NCBI RefSeq assembly: GCF_004571065.1
Contig: NZ_SPQN01000021.1
Location: 1 to 49,826 of the forward strand
Reading direction: 5' to 3'
Length of the DNA: 49,826 bases
DNA from: Geodermatophilus sp. DF01-2
Lineage (GTDB): Bacteria; Actinomycetota; Actinomycetes; Mycobacteriales; Geodermatophilaceae
The notes beneath the pieces are model-generated. The model was not told the DNA's origin. It saw only the letters and a list, made by a program, of their open reading frames with translations, and made no database searches. This document shows positions 24,878 through 35,210 of this stretch, in pieces. Position 1 is the stretch's first letter. Each line of letters begins with the position of its first letter. Position numbers and translations under genes: made by a program.

Positions 24878-25978
24878 TCAGCGGCGCTTGCGCTTGCCGC
24901 GGTTGGCCGGGCCCTGGCTGCCGCGGCCGGCGCCACCGCGCGGACGCCCTCCCGAGGAGCGCGCAGCAGGCGGCTGCCCGTCGGGCCCGGCCGCGGTGGC
25001 GCCGGACGGCGCGGCGCCGGCGACCTCGGCGGTCTCGCCGGTCGGGTTGGTCGTGTCGACCGTCGACGCCGGAGCGGCGGTGCGGCCCTGCTTCGGGCGG
25101 ATCGGCTTCGCGCCCGGCTTGGGTGCGAGGGTCTTCGGGTCCACCGGCGGACGCGGCGGCCCTTCCTTGGCCTTGGCGCCGGGCGAGCCGGGGGGCGGCA
25201 TCTTGCGGAGGATGAAGAACTGCTGACCCAGCGTCCACAGGTTGTTGGTGAACCAGTAGAGGAGGACGCCGATCGGGAAGAAGAACCCGGAGACGAACAG
25301 GCCCAGCGGCATCACGTAGAGCAGCAGCTTCTGCACCATCGCGGCCTGGCCCTCGACCGGTCCGGAACGTCGCATGATCTGCTTCTGCGTGAAGTAGGTC
25401 GTGAAGCTCATGACCAGGATGAGCAGGAACGCGACGACGCGGATGTTGGTGTAACCGCCGGTGATCTCGAGGATCGCGTCGGCCTTGGCCCCGCTCATGA
25501 AGAACGACGAGGAGATCGGCGCCCCGAAGAACGGCGCCCGCGCCGCCTCCTGGGTGAGCTCGGTCGACCAGGTGTAGAGGCCCTGGGCGTCGGGAGACAG
25601 CCGCCGCAGCACGTGGAACAGCGCGAAGAAGACCGGGATCTGCGGCAGGATCGGCAGGCAACCGGCCAGCGGGTTGACCCCGCGCTCCTTCTGGAGCGCC
25701 ATCATGGCCTGGCTGAGGCCCTGCCGGTCGCTGCCGTACTGCTTGCGCAGCCGCTGGATCTCCGGCTGCAGCTCCTGCATCGCCCGCTGCGACTTGACCT
25801 GCTTGACGAACAGCGGGAAAAGGATGATCCGGACGGTGACGACGAGGAAGACGATCGACAGCGCCCAGGCCAGGCCGGACAGCCCGGTCCCGGCCGCGGG
25901 GTCGTCGAAGACGAGGCTCCACAGCGCGTGCCACCGCGCCAGCACCCACGAGATGGCGATGTAGAACCAGTCAAGCAA
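24878..25978 (-). CDS. yidC: Membrane protein insertase YidC
   Basis: A 366-residue YidC/Oxa1 insertase for membrane proteins, including F0 subunits. The membrane core has [20 protein letters not shown] (with the conserved groove Arg), the coiled cytoplasmic region [20 protein letters not shown] and the later helices ending in [15 protein letters not shown] long basic tail of ~110 residues (ending RGKRKRR) probably contacts the ribosome. The start is TTG at 25978, after AGGAGGAG, overlapping the yidD end by 8 bp; a longer frame upstream lacks membrane character. Confidence 0.93.
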   Translation of the reverse strand: MLDWFYIAISWVLARWHALWSLVFDDPAAGTGLSGLAWALSIVFLVVTVRIILFPLFVKQVKSQRAMQELQPEIQRLRKQYGSDRQGLSQAMMALQKERGVNPLAGCLPILPQIPVFFALFHVLRRLSPDAQGLYTWSTELTQEAARAPFFGAPISSSFFMSGAKADAILEITGGYTNIRVVAFLLILVMSFTTYFTQKQIMRRSGPVEGQAAMVQKLLLYVMPLGLFVSGFFFPIGVLLYWFTNNLWTLGQQFFILRKMPPPGSPGAKAKEGPPRPPVDPKTLAPKPGAKPIRPKQGRTAAPASTVDTTNPTGETAEVAGAAPSGATAAGPDGQPPAARSSGGRPRGGAGRGSQGPANRGKRKRR

Positions 25979-26327
25979 GGGAGGACTCCTCCTGCGGGGC
26001 CCGGCGGGGTGCCGACGGGACGGGTCGGTCGGTTCCGGGTGAGAACGTGCGGGCCGCCGGCACCGGGTCGAAGCCCCCAGGGTGCCAGGGTGCGCACTTG
26101 AGCAGCCGGCGCAGCGCCAGCCAGCTGCCCCGCCCCGCGCCGTGGACGGCGATCGCCTCGGCGGCGTAGGCACTGCAGGTGGGCGCGAAGCGGCACCGCG
26201 GGGGGAGGGCCGGGCTGACCGCCCGCATGTAGAAGCCCACGACGGCCAGCAGGGCCCGGGCCACCGGACGCCGCCCACCACGTGCGGCGGGGCGGCCGTG
26301 GCCGTGACTGCCCGGGTCGGTGGTCAC
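25971..26327 (-). CDS. yidD: Membrane protein insertion efficiency factor YidD
   Basis: A 118-residue YidD/DUF37 protein with the family core [27 protein letters not shown] (three conserved cysteines with the later KC) and [10 protein letters not shown] Gly/Arg/His-rich N-terminus and a Pro-rich C-terminus flank it. GTG at 26327 overlaps the rnpA stop by 4 bp. It assists YidC-dependent insertion. Confidence 0.95.
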   Translation of the reverse strand: MTTDPGSHGHGRPAARGGRRPVARALLAVVGFYMRAVSPALPPRCRFAPTCSAYAAEAIAVHGAGRGSWLALRRLLKCAPWHPGGFDPVPAARTFSPGTDRPVPSAPRRAPQEESSLA

Positions 26328-26707
26328 GGGGTGCGGGTCCGGGGAGCGAGGACCCGGTCGAGCCCGGCGGCGAGGTCGCGGCGCAGGTCCGCCGAGCTGG
26401 CGGTGGCCGCCTCCGGGCGGGCGCGGACCACCATGTCCGCCGTCGACGGCAGGCGGTGCAGCTGGTCGAGGGCGACCGCGCGGAGCCGCCGGGTCACCCG
26501 GTGCCGCACCACGGAGTTGCCCACGGCCTTGCCCACCACGAAGCCGGCCCGTGGACCGCCGGCCGTCCCGGCGTCGCCGGGGGTCGGGGTCACGGGCCGT
26601 TCGGGGAGATAGTGGAGGACCATGGTCGGCCGCCCGGCACGCCGACCGGACCGGACGACCGCGGTGAACTCCGGACGCCGGCGCAGGCGTGCCTGCGCGG
26701 GCAGCAC
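26324..26707 (-). CDS. rnpA: Ribonuclease P protein component
   Basis: A 127-residue basic protein partnering the RNase P RNA in tRNA 5' maturation. The signature [22 protein letters not shown] is intact. GTG at 26707 starts one base after the rpmH stop; the ribosome binding site lies within the rpmH end. The final residues are not conserved. Confidence 0.96.
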   Translation of the reverse strand: MLPAQARLRRRPEFTAVVRSGRRAGRPTMVLHYLPERPVTPTPGDAGTAGGPRAGFVVGKAVGNSVVRHRVTRRLRAVALDQLHRLPSTADMVVRARPEAATASSADLRRDLAAGLDRVLAPRTRTP

Positions 26708-26708
26708 C

Positions 26709-26846
26709 TCAGGCGGAAAGCTTCTCGCGACCCTTGCGCCGGCGACCGGCGATGATCGCCCGGCCTGCGCGGGTGCGCATCCGCAGCCGGAAGCCGTGGG
26801 TCTTGGACCGCCGGCGGTTGTTCGGCTGGAACGTGCGCTTGCTCAC
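26709..26846 (-). CDS. rpmH: 50S ribosomal protein L34
   Basis: A 45-residue protein, [19 protein letters not shown] onward, ending GRREKLSA-like (KGREKLSA), an unmistakable L34. GTG start at 26846 behind GGGAGTACCTC on the minus strand. It is the promoter-proximal gene of the minus-strand cluster and divergent from dnaA. Confidence 0.97.
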   Translation of the reverse strand: MSKRTFQPNNRRRSKTHGFRLRMRTRAGRAIIAGRRRKGREKLSA

Positions 26847-27090
26847 GAGGTACTCCCACTACACGACATCGACGGGGCGCTCCCACCGGGAAGCGGGCGC
26901 GCAACAGGGACGGACACACGGCGGGAGGCCGGCTCCCCGTCCACGGACTCCCGCCAGCATAGCCGAGGAAGAGGTCCGGCCGGATGCCGACCACCCAGGC
27001 TTCCCCACCCCCCGTCGCGGCGGGCGGTGCCGCGCCGCGGACCGCGGGCGACACACCGAGACGGCACGCCGAGAACTGCCACCGGGCTCG

Positions 27091-27120
27091 TTGCCGGGCT
27101 GTGGACGGGGCTGTTAGCGT
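27091..27120 (+). promoter_or_regulatory. dnaA: Candidate dnaA promoter
   Basis: TTGCCG (27091-27096), an 18-bp spacer containing a DnaA-box-like CTGTGGAC, and TAGCGT (27115-27120, fits TANNNT). A transcript from here would include the 47-bp palindrome in a 5' leader of about 300 nt. Confidence 0.5.
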
Positions 27121-27291
27121 CGCCGTCGCTCCACATCGGACACCGACGTCCGGCGCAGGGGCCGTCCTGCTGGTGTCGCCTGACCACCGCGCCCTCCGGA
27201 ACAACAGACCTCGCCTCTCACCAGCGGCAATGTCTCTGACGGGCCCGCAGGCACGGGTCCCGGTGCGCATGCGTCGTCGACCGTGCACAGC

Positions 27292-27338
27292 CTGTGGACA
27301 CCGGTGTGGACGCCGTGCGTCCACACCGGTGTCCACAG
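27292..27338. promoter_or_regulatory. 47-bp perfect palindrome made of four DnaA boxes
   Basis: Two 21-bp arms (27292-27312 and 27318-27338) are perfect inverted repeats around CCGTG. Each arm holds two box-like units, CTGTGGACA and GGTGTGGAC (or their complements). It lies 89 bp before dnaA, a position suited to autoregulation or to DnaA loading at the origin. Confidence 0.85.
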
Positions 27339-27426
27339 TGGAGGGCTGACCGGGGGACGACGGACCCGGCAGCGGACGGCCGCGGCGGGGGCCGACGACA
27401 CACGGGACTCTGGGAGGACGAGGGCC

Positions 27427-29187
27427 ATGGCCGATGCCACGGGGGACCTGCCGACGGTCTGGGACCAGATCCGTGAGCGGCTGGTGACGAGCCTGTCCCC
27501 GCAGCAGAACGCGATGCTCAACCTGACCCGGCCGGTCGGCGTCTTCGAGGACACCGCGGTGCTGTCGGCGCCCAACGAGTTCACCCAGACCGTGCTGGAG
27601 TCCCGGATGCGCCGGGTGCTGGCCGAGGCGCTGTCCGAGCACCTCGGGCGCGACATCCGCGTCGCCGTCCAGGTGGAGGACAGCCCGGCCGAGCCTGCTC
27701 CCGCACCGGCACCCGAGGTGCCGACCCGGCGGCCGTGGTCGGCGGTCGAGGCGCAGCGCGCCGAGGAGGACCGGGAGACCCGCGACCGGACCGACGACGG
27801 CCGCAGCGCGTTCGGCGTCCGCGCCGACGTGCGGCCCGCCTGGGAGGACGACGGCGCCGCCGGGCCCGACGCCCGCGCTCCCGAGCGGGACGCCGAGGAC
27901 TGGGCCCCCACCGACTGGAGCCCGCCGGCCCGGCGGCCGGCGGGTCGCGGCACCCGGGCCGCCGAGCGTGACTGGGGTGGCACGGACCTGGACGAGGACG
28001 GCGTCGCAGTGCTGCCCTTCGACCTGGGCACCGGCGCCGTCGACGAAGCCGCGCCCGCCCGCGGACGGCGGGGCGAGGGCCGCGGCGGGTCCGGCCGCGG
28101 CGGGGACGCCGTCCCACTGTTCGGCGACCGGCGGGCGCCGGCCGGAGCGCAGGACCCGGGGTTGAACCCCAAGTACGTCTTCGACAGTTTCGTCATCGGC
28201 AACAGCAACCGGTTCGCCCACGCCGCGGCCGTCGCCGTGGCCGAGGCGCCGGCCCGTGCCTACAACCCGCTGTTCATCTACGGTGACTCCGGGCTGGGCA
28301 AGACCCACCTGCTGCACGCCATCGGCCACTACGCGGCGCGGATGTTCCCCAACGTCCGGGTGCGCTACGTGAGCACCGAGGAGTTCACCAACGAGTTCAT
28401 CAACCTGGTGCACTCCGGCCGGGCCGAGGACTTCCGCCGCCGCTACCGCGACATCGACTTCCTGCTCATCGACGACATCCAGTTCCTGGAGCGCGCCGAG
28501 CGGACGCAGGAGGAGTTCTTCCACACGTTCAACACGCTGCACAACGCCAGCAAGCAGATCGTCATCACCTCCGACCGGGCGCCGAAGAAGCTGACGACCC
28601 TGGAGGACCGGCTGCGCACCCGCTTCGAGTGGGGCCTGATCACCGACGTCCAGGCGCCGGACCTGGAGACGCGGATCGCGATCCTGCGGAAGAAGGCCTA
28701 CGGCGAGCGGCTGCAGGTGCCCGACGCGGTGCTGGAGTTCATCGCCAGCAAGGTGCAGACCAACATCCGCGAGCTGGAGGGCGCGCTCATCCGGGTGACG
28801 GCGTTCGCGTCGTTGAACAAGCAGCAGGTGGACCTGTCGCTGGCCGAGCTGGTGCTCAAGGACCTGATCAGCGACGAGCAGGGCCCGCAGATCACGGCGG
28901 CGATCATCATGGCCGCCACCGCGGAGTACTTCTCCGTGACGATGGAGGAGCTGCAGGGCGCCAACCGCAGCCGCACGCTGGTCAACGCCCGGCAGATCGC
29001 GATGTACCTGTGCCGCGAGCTGACCGAGCTGTCGCTGCCGCGGATCGGCGCCTCCTTCGGCGGCAAGGACCACACCACCGTCATGCACGCGGTCAAGAAG
29101 ATCACCAACCTGATGAGCGAGCGGCGGGCCACCTACACCCAGGTCACCGAGCTCACCGCCCGCATCAAGAGCCGCGCTCGGCAATGA
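27427..29187 (+). CDS. dnaA: Chromosomal replication initiator DnaA
   Basis: A 586-residue initiator. Domain I (about 1-85: [21 protein letters not shown]), a long acidic/Pro-rich domain II (about 90-245), AAA+ domain III with Walker A GDSGLGKT (286-293) and Walker B Asp349-Asp350 in LLIDDIQFL, and the DNA-binding domain IV with GGKDHTT at 545-551. ATG at 27427 follows GGGAGGACGAGGGCC. It binds the boxes of the upstream palindrome and of oriC downstream. The linker is longer than in most bacteria but typical of high-GC actinobacteria. Confidence 0.98.
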   Translation: MADATGDLPTVWDQIRERLVTSLSPQQNAMLNLTRPVGVFEDTAVLSAPNEFTQTVLESRMRRVLAEALSEHLGRDIRVAVQVEDSPAEPAPAPAPEVPTRRPWSAVEAQRAEEDRETRDRTDDGRSAFGVRADVRPAWEDDGAAGPDARAPERDAEDWAPTDWSPPARRPAGRGTRAAERDWGGTDLDEDGVAVLPFDLGTGAVDEAAPARGRRGEGRGGSGRGGDAVPLFGDRRAPAGAQDPGLNPKYVFDSFVIGNSNRFAHAAAVAVAEAPARAYNPLFIYGDSGLGKTHLLHAIGHYAARMFPNVRVRYVSTEEFTNEFINLVHSGRAEDFRRRYRDIDFLLIDDIQFLERAERTQEEFFHTFNTLHNASKQIVITSDRAPKKLTTLEDRLRTRFEWGLITDVQAPDLETRIAILRKKAYGERLQVPDAVLEFIASKVQTNIRELEGALIRVTAFASLNKQQVDLSLAELVLKDLISDEQGPQITAAIIMAATAEYFSVTMEELQGANRSRTLVNARQIAMYLCRELTELSLPRIGASFGGKDHTTVMHAVKKITNLMSERRATYTQVTELTARIKSRARQ

Positions 29188-29927
29188 CGTCGCGGTCCTC
29201 CGGACCGCACCGCCTCCAGGGCCGTTCCCGTGCTGGGCTGAGCCCTCCCCGTCCCTCGTCGCGGAGGCTTCGCAGGGCTCACTGTCCACAGACCTGTGGG
29301 TCGGCCGGCGGCCGTCGTCCCCGCGCATCGAGCCCCCAGGAGGCCACCGGGACCGGTGACCTCGGTCGACTCGTCGAGAAGTTGTCCCCAGGGATGTGCA
29401 CACCCTGGGGAGATTCCACGCCGCCCCCTCACGCCGGGTCACGACCGACCGGGACGGCGCCCGATCGGCACAGCCGTGTGCTCTGCCCCCGCACGCCGCT
29501 CACCTGCACGGACGCCCCCTCCTGCCCGGCCCGGCGGAATCGCTGGCCACCGGACCGGCCACAGGCCTGGGTACGGGCTGGGGACGGGGTCGGGGCAACC
29601 GGGGGACAGCGCGTGGAGAGACGGCGACGGGTGTGCGCAACCGTCGAGATGTCCACGTGTCGACACAGGAGAGCCGCTGCCCACCCACAGTCGGCCAACA
29701 CGTCGACTCGGGGCCCGACCTGGGCGGACGGCCTCGATCCCCAGGTTCCACACCAGTGATGACGAGGATGAGGGAGAGAGATCGGGGCTTTCTCGAACCA
29801 CACTCTGGGTGGGGAAGCTGCGCCGGGAGTGACCTGATCGAGGAGCACGGTTACCCCCATGTCTCCGGCAGGAGGCACGATGAGCAGCGCAGTAGGAGGA
29901 GCACACAGAGCTGGGGTGGATCAGGTC
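29188..29927. other. oriC: Replication origin oriC (dnaA-dnaN intergenic region)
   Basis: A 740-bp non-coding region in the usual actinobacterial oriC position. DnaA-box-like motifs include TGTCCACAG (29283-29291), TTGTCCCCA (29382-29390), TGTCCACG (about 29650), plus several half boxes (CCACAG near 29563 and 29695, TTCCACACC near 29749). A 9-bp inverted repeat TCCCCAGGG / CCCTGGGGA (29385-29393, 29403-29411) surrounds ATGTGCACA. I see no pronounced AT-rich unwinding stretch; 29755-29815 is the least GC-rich part. Boundaries are those of the flanking genes. Confidence 0.8.
29192..29208 (+). terminator. Hairpin directly after dnaA
   Basis: Perfect 7-bp stem GCGGTCC / GGACCGC with a TCC loop, 4 nt after the dnaA stop; a likely terminator keeping transcription out of oriC. 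Confidence 0.6.
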
Positions 29928-31091
29928 ATGAAGTTCCGGGTGGCACGTGAGGTGCTCGCCGATGCCGTCGCCTGGACGGCGCGCAGCCTGCCGCCCCGGC
30001 CGTCGGTGCCGGTCCTGGCCGGAATCCTGCTCGAGGTCGACGGCAGCCAGCTCTCGGTGTCCGGCTTCGACTACGAGGTCTCCGCCCGCGCCGAGGTGGA
30101 CGTGCAGGCGTCCGAGAGCGGCCGCGCACTGGTGCCGGGCCGGCTGCTCGCCGAGATCACCCGGGCGCTGCCGCCGCACCCCGTCGACATCACCGCTGAG
30201 GGGCCGCGGCTGTCGATCGCCTGCGGCAACGCCCGGTTCAGCCTGCCGACGCTGCCGGTCGAGGACTACCCGTCCCTGCCGGCCATGCCGTCGTCGGCCG
30301 GCGTCGTCGACAGCGACGTCTTCGCCGAGGCGGTCGGTCAGGTGGCCGTCGCCGCCGGGCGCGACGACACGCTCCCGATGCTCACCGGCGTCCGCCTGGA
30401 GATCGACGACGACCTGGTGACTCTTGCCGCGACCGACCGGTACCGGCTCGCGGTCCGCGAGTTCGCCTGGCGGCCGGACACCCCCGGGCTCACGGCGGCG
30501 GTACTGGTGCCCGCCCGCACGCTGGCCGACGCGGCGAGGACGCTGACCAGCGGGCCGGAGATCACGATCTCGCTCTCCTCCGGCGGTTCCGGGGAGGGCA
30601 TCCTGGGCCTCTCCGGCAAGGACCGGCAGACCACCACCCGGCTGCTGGACGCCGAATTCGTCAAGTACCGGGCGATCATGCCCAACGAGTCGCACAGCAA
30701 CGCCACGCTGCCGGTCGGGCTGTTCACCGACGCGGCCAAGCGCGTCGCCCTGGTCGCCGAGCGGGGCACGCCGCTGCGCTGCGAGTTCACCCCCGGCCAG
30801 GTCACGCTGCGCGCCGGTGGCACCGACGACGAGGGGCAGGCCGAGGAGCGCTGCGACGTCGAGTTCGAGGGCGAGCCGCTGACCATCGGCTTCAACCCGG
30901 CGTTCCTGCTCGACGGGCTCGCGGCGGTGCACACCCCGCGGGCGCGGATGGACTTCACCAGCCCGCTCAAGCCCGCCGTCCTCTCGGGGGTGCCCGAGCC
31001 GGCGGCCGACGACGGCGAGGCGACGTCCCGTCCGGCCGAGCGGCCCGGCAGCTACCGGTACCTGATCATGCCGGTGCGCCTGCCGGGCTGA
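29928..31091 (+). CDS. dnaN: DNA polymerase III beta sliding clamp
   Basis: A 387-residue clamp with three repeated domains; N-terminal MKFRVAREVLADAVAWTARSL and C-terminal YRYLIMPVRLPG (clamp C-terminus of the MPVRL type) are diagnostic. ATG 29928 gives the family start. An in-frame ATG at 29880 follows AGGAGG closely (4 nt) and would add 16 residues, similar to the longer mycobacterial N-terminus; both are possible. The gene begins the dnaN-gnd-recF-dciA-gyrBA line. Confidence 0.96.
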   Translation: MKFRVAREVLADAVAWTARSLPPRPSVPVLAGILLEVDGSQLSVSGFDYEVSARAEVDVQASESGRALVPGRLLAEITRALPPHPVDITAEGPRLSIACGNARFSLPTLPVEDYPSLPAMPSSAGVVDSDVFAEAVGQVAVAAGRDDTLPMLTGVRLEIDDDLVTLAATDRYRLAVREFAWRPDTPGLTAAVLVPARTLADAARTLTSGPEITISLSSGGSGEGILGLSGKDRQTTTRLLDAEFVKYRAIMPNESHSNATLPVGLFTDAAKRVALVAERGTPLRCEFTPGQVTLRAGGTDDEGQAEERCDVEFEGEPLTIGFNPAFLLDGLAAVHTPRARMDFTSPLKPAVLSGVPEPAADDGEATSRPAERPGSYRYLIMPVRLPG

Positions 31092-31153
31092 GGGTCCGCA
31101 CGCGCCTCACCCGGGTGCAGCACCGGTCCCGCACCGTGCGGCTGCCGGGCCGA

Positions 31154-31273
31154 GGAAGGACCCTCCTGCTCCACCGAGGTCCGCCGTGGCCCCGTCCCGG
31201 TCCGGCCCGTCCAGAGGCTCGCCGTGAGCCTGCGAACGGTGAGGTGGACGGGGTCCTTCCACTGCAGGAGGGC
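31154..31273 (+). repeat. Palindromic repeat, nested composite between dnaN and gnd
   Basis: Outer arms CCCTCCTGC (31161-31169) and GCAGGAGGG (31264-31272) pair perfectly over 94 bp. Between them lies a second, reversed copy (about 31190-31260; minus strand reads GGAAGGACCCCGTCC from 31260, with loop GTTCGCAGGCTCAC). Confidence 0.75.
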
Positions 31274-31335
31274 TGCCGGTCGCGGGCCCGGGCGGCGGCG
31301 ACCGGCCGGACCGAGCACGATGGGGTGCCGGGACT

Positions 31336-31389
31336 GGCCCTGCTGCAGGGTCCCGCCGCGAGCGGTGGGGGGCAGGAGGGTCCTTCTAC
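31336..31389 (-). repeat. Palindromic repeat copy just before gnd, reversed
   Basis: On the minus strand it reads GTAGAAGGACCCTCCTGC, CCCCCCACCGCTCGCGG, then GGGACCCTGCAGCAGGGCC. The loop is shortened (CCGCTCGCGG). It ends 4 bp before the gnd ribosome binding site. Confidence 0.85.
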
Positions 31390-31409
31390 TGCGAGGAGAG
31401 GACTGCGTC

Positions 31410-32342
<933 letters not shown>

Positions 32343-32345
32343 ACG

Positions 32346-32450
32346 AGGACCCCCTTGCTCCCCACCAAGAAAGGACCCCGTCCTCCCCGCCCTTCGCAAG
32401 CTCAGGGCGGGACCCGGGACGGGGCCACGGCGGGGCCCGGCAGGGGGGCC
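32346..32450 (+). repeat. Palindromic repeat, outer copy of a nested pair after gnd
   Basis: Begins 4 nt after the gnd stop. 5' part AGGACCCCCTTGCTCCCC and 3' part GGCGGGGCCCGGCAGGGGGG form one copy whose arms (32350-32358 with about 32440-32448) pair with one bulge. The inner copy 32369-32426 fills its loop. Confidence 0.82.
32369..32426 (+). repeat. Palindromic repeat, intact inner copy after gnd
   Basis: The cleanest copy: outer stem CCCCGTCC / GGACGGGG (32376-32383, 32417-32424), inner stem CCCGCCCT / AGGGCGGG (32386-32393, 32404-32411), loop TCGCAAGCTC, and an asymmetric internal loop between the stems. Confidence 0.92.
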
Positions 32451-32477
32451 GTTCCAGCACATCGCGGGGATGCTGAG

Positions 32478-33677
32478 GTGTACCTGCGCCACCTGCAGCT
32501 CGGCTCGTTCCGCAACTGGGACCGGGTGGACCTGGCCCTGCGCCCGGGGCCGACGGTCTTCGTCGGCCGCAACGGCGAGGGCAAGACCAACCTGGTCGAG
32601 GCGGTCGGCTACCTCGCCACCCTGGGCAGCCACCGGGTGGCCGGTGACGCCCCGCTGGTCCGGCAGGACGCGAGCCAGGCGGTGGTGCGCGCGGCGCTGC
32701 GCCGCGAGGACCGGGAGCTGCTCGTCGAGATCGAGATCAACCCGGGCCGCGCCAACCGGGTGCGGGTCAACCGGGCGCCGCTGTCCCGGCCCCGCGAGCT
32801 GCTCGGGCTGGTCAAGTCGGTGCTGTTCGCGCCGGAGGACCTGGCGCTGGTCCGCGGCGACCCGGCCGAGCGGCGGCGCTTCCTCGACGACCTGCTGGTC
32901 AGCCGGACGCCGCGGCTGGCCGGGGTGCGCAGCGACTACGACCGGGTGCTCAAGCAGCGCAATGCCCTGCTCAAGACCGCTCGCCTGGCCCGCGGCGACG
33001 CGCTGGCCACGCTGGACGTCTGGGACGGGCACCTGGTCCACCTCGGCGGGCAGCTGCTGGCCGCGCGGCTGCGGCTGGTGGCCGACCTGGCCCCGCACGC
33101 GGCCCGGGCCTACGCCGGCGTCGCCGGCACGGACGCCGCGGGAGCGGCGCTGGGCTACGCCAGCACCGTGCCCCTGGCCGGGGACGGGACGCCGATCGCC
33201 GAGGGGATGGCGCTGCCCTCGGCCGCCGAGCTCTCCGCCGCGCTGGGCGAGCGCGTGACCGAGCGCCGGAGCGAGGAGGTGGACCGCGGGATGACGCTGG
33301 TCGGCCCGCACCGCGACGACCTGGTGATCTCGCTTGGGTCGATGCCGGCCAAGGGGTTCGCCAGCCACGGCGAGTCCTGGTCGCTGGCCCTGGCGCTCAA
33401 GCTGGGCTGTTTCGCGCTGCTGCGGGCCGACGGGGAGGAGCCGATCCTGGTGCTGGACGACGTCTTCGCCACCCTGGACGCCGACCGCCGCGCGGCGCTG
33501 GCGACGGTGGCCCGCTCCGCCGAGCAGGCGCTGGTCACCGCGGCGGTGCTCGACGACGTCCCGGCGGAGCTGCGCCGCACGGTGGTGCAGGTCGCCGGCG
33601 GTCAGGCGGTGCCGCTCGAGCGCCGGGCCGCCGAGGAGGATGCCGTGGACGGCGGAGTGCGGGAGGAGGTGCCATGA
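32478..33677 (+). CDS. recF: DNA replication/repair protein RecF
   Basis: A 399-residue SMC-like ATPase that loads RecA at gaps with RecO/RecR. Walker A GRNGEGKT at 30-37, signature GPHRDDL and Walker B PILVLDDVFATLD are present. GTG 32478 gives the family start VYLRHLQLGSFRNW; the upstream in-frame stretch is repeat DNA. It overlaps dciA by 4 bp. Confidence 0.96.
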   Translation: MYLRHLQLGSFRNWDRVDLALRPGPTVFVGRNGEGKTNLVEAVGYLATLGSHRVAGDAPLVRQDASQAVVRAALRREDRELLVEIEINPGRANRVRVNRAPLSRPRELLGLVKSVLFAPEDLALVRGDPAERRRFLDDLLVSRTPRLAGVRSDYDRVLKQRNALLKTARLARGDALATLDVWDGHLVHLGGQLLAARLRLVADLAPHAARAYAGVAGTDAAGAALGYASTVPLAGDGTPIAEGMALPSAAELSAALGERVTERRSEEVDRGMTLVGPHRDDLVISLGSMPAKGFASHGESWSLALALKLGCFALLRADGEEPILVLDDVFATLDADRRAALATVARSAEQALVTAAVLDDVPAELRRTVVQVAGGQAVPLERRAAEEDAVDGGVREEVP

Positions 33678-34174
33678 GCGAGGAACGACCCGCCCGACCC
33701 AGCGACATCGCCCGGGCGGCGCTGGAGGCCGCCCGCGCGGCGTCGGCGTCCCGGCCCCGGCCGACCCGGCGGCGGATCGCCGGCCCGCGGCGGACCTGGA
33801 CCGGCCCCCGGCCCGGCGACGACGACCCCCAGCCGTTGGGCCGGCTGGTCGACTCGCTGGTGCAGACCCAGGACTGGACCGGGCACACCAAGGTCGGCGC
33901 CGTCTTCGGTCGCTGGTCGGCGCTGGTGGGCCCGGAGATCGCCGCGCACTGCACGCCGCAGACCCTCACCGAGGGTGAGCTGCTGGTCGTCGCGGAGTCC
34001 ACCGCCTGGGCCACCCAGCTGCGGCTGCTGGCGCCGACGATCCTCGGGAAGCTGCGCGCCTCGGTGGGCGGGGACGTCGTGACCCGGCTGCGCGTTGTCG
34101 GTCCGACGGCCCCGAGCTGGAAGAAGGGCCCCCGCTCGGTCCGCGGGCGTGGACCGCGGGACACGTACGGATAG
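33674..34174 (+). CDS. DciA family protein (DUF721)
   Basis: A 166-residue protein, positional ortholog of Rv0004. The DUF721 domain (about 55-140) has the conserved core VGAVFGRWSALVGPEIAAH and STAWATQLRLLAPTILGKL including the family tryptophan; the N-terminus is basic and disordered. DciA interacts with the replicative helicase DnaB in bacteria without DnaC. ATG overlaps the recF stop. Confidence 0.9.
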   Translation: MSEERPARPSDIARAALEAARAASASRPRPTRRRIAGPRRTWTGPRPGDDDPQPLGRLVDSLVQTQDWTGHTKVGAVFGRWSALVGPEIAAHCTPQTLTEGELLVVAESTAWATQLRLLAPTILGKLRASVGGDVVTRLRVVGPTAPSWKKGPRSVRGRGPRDTYG

Positions 34175-34216
34175 GAGCGCACCCGGCACCGGGAGCTCCG
34201 GGAGGACGATGCAGCG

Positions 34217-35200
34217 ATGAGCAGCCCGCGCGACCCTGACGGTTTCGAGCAGCGCCCCGACGAGGGCAGCGGCTGGCGGGAGCCCGGCCACCTCGGCGGG
34301 GACGGCGGCGCCGAGCGACCGCACGGCGAGCCGGCTCGTGACGCGCAGACCCCCGCCGACCAGCCCCCCGCGGACCGCCCGGACGAGGGCGGCGGGAGTA
34401 CCGCCTGGCAGCCGCCGGGTTGGGATCTGCCCCCGGCCTCCCCCGACCGGCCGGTCCAGGGCCCGGCCGCCCAGTACCCCGCACCGCAGTACCCGCCGGT
34501 CCAGGGCCCGGCCGCGCAGTACCCGCCGGCCGGGCCGCAGACCGCCGGTGGGCCGCCGGTCCGCGGCGGCCTCTTCGGCGGCCGGCGCCCGCGCAGGCCC
34601 AGCGAGCTCGAGCGGGTCTTCGCCTACCGCGGCGACGCCGTCGGCGCGCAGGGCTGGGCGGTCCAGCAGGGGTGGGCCGTGTCCGACGGCACCGCCCCGG
34701 AGGACGCCGTCCTCGCCGAGCTGGTGCGCACCGCCCCGGTCCGCGCGACCAAGGACCACCGCCCGGCCGGCGTGATGCGCGGTCGCTACGGAACGCTGGA
34801 CCTGGTCGCCTTCGACGTCCTCTTCGCTTCCGGGCGCTACGTCGTGCCGGAGTACGCGGTCACCGCCGCCCCGGTGCTCGGCAACCTCCCGCCGCTGCGC
34901 CTGTCACCGGCCCGGTTCTGGAAGCACCGCACCGGCGGGCTGGTGCAGGTGCCCAGCGGTGACCCCGGCTTCGACGGCCGGTGGGTGCTGCTCGCCGCCG
35001 AGGACGGCCCGGCCGTCCGTGCACTGGTCGGGGACGCCACGGTCCGTGGCCTGCTGCTGGGCACCGACGACGGCGACGAGTTCTGGACGGCGGCCGGTCA
35101 TGTGGCCGCGATCCGTCCCGACGGGCACCGGCCCGAGCTCATCGAGCACCACGCCCGGATGCTCACCGCGATCGTCGGCGCGCTCTCCCCCGCCCTCTGA
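34217..35200 (+). CDS. Hypothetical protein with Pro/Gln-rich N-terminus
   Basis: A 327-residue protein I do not recognise. Residues 1-130 are low-complexity (Asp, Gly, Pro, Gln) with a near-perfect direct repeat PVQGPAAQYP (DNA repeats of 28 bp at 34451-34478 and 34496-34523, one mismatch). Residues about 130-327 look like a folded alpha/beta domain (ELERVFAYRGDAVGAQGWAV, YVVPEYAVTAAPVLGNLPPL, ELIEHHARMLTAIVGAL). No signal peptide or membrane helix. ATG 34217 follows GGGAGGACGATGCAGCG. It is 10 bp ahead of an ABC exporter and is probably cotranscribed with it. It is absent between Rv0004 and gyrB in mycobacteria. Confidence 0.8.
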   Translation: MSSPRDPDGFEQRPDEGSGWREPGHLGGDGGAERPHGEPARDAQTPADQPPADRPDEGGGSTAWQPPGWDLPPASPDRPVQGPAAQYPAPQYPPVQGPAAQYPPAGPQTAGGPPVRGGLFGGRRPRRPSELERVFAYRGDAVGAQGWAVQQGWAVSDGTAPEDAVLAELVRTAPVRATKDHRPAGVMRGRYGTLDLVAFDVLFASGRYVVPEYAVTAAPVLGNLPPLRLSPARFWKHRTGGLVQVPSGDPGFDGRWVLLAAEDGPAVRALVGDATVRGLLLGTDDGDEFWTAAGHVAAIRPDGHRPELIEHHARMLTAIVGALSPAL

Positions 35201-35210
35201 GCGCCGTCCG

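Larger units (their letters stand above)
26847..27426. other. 580-bp divergent rpmH-dnaA intergenic region
   Basis: No gene is visible. It holds the divergent promoters for rpmH and dnaA, a candidate dnaA promoter (27091-27120), the DnaA-box palindrome (27292-27338), an isolated DnaA-box-like CTGTGGACG at 27099, and GGGAGGACGAGGGCC before the dnaA start. Confidence 0.7.
31092..31409. other. 318-bp dnaN-gnd gap filled by repeat copies
   Basis: Most of this gap is occupied by the composite repeat 31154-31273 and the copy 31336-31389. The gnd ribosome binding site GAGGAGAG (31393-31400) begins 4 bp after the latter. No gene is visible. Confidence 0.7.

Noticed and set aside
25607..25619. CACGTGGAAC in yidC as a parS site
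   Set aside because: The left arm (CAG) does not match and the site is explained by the coding sequence.
34451..34523. Direct repeats as a CRISPR array
   Set aside because: Only two copies, in frame, encoding PVQGPAAQYP in a low-complexity tail; no further repeats and no cas genes.
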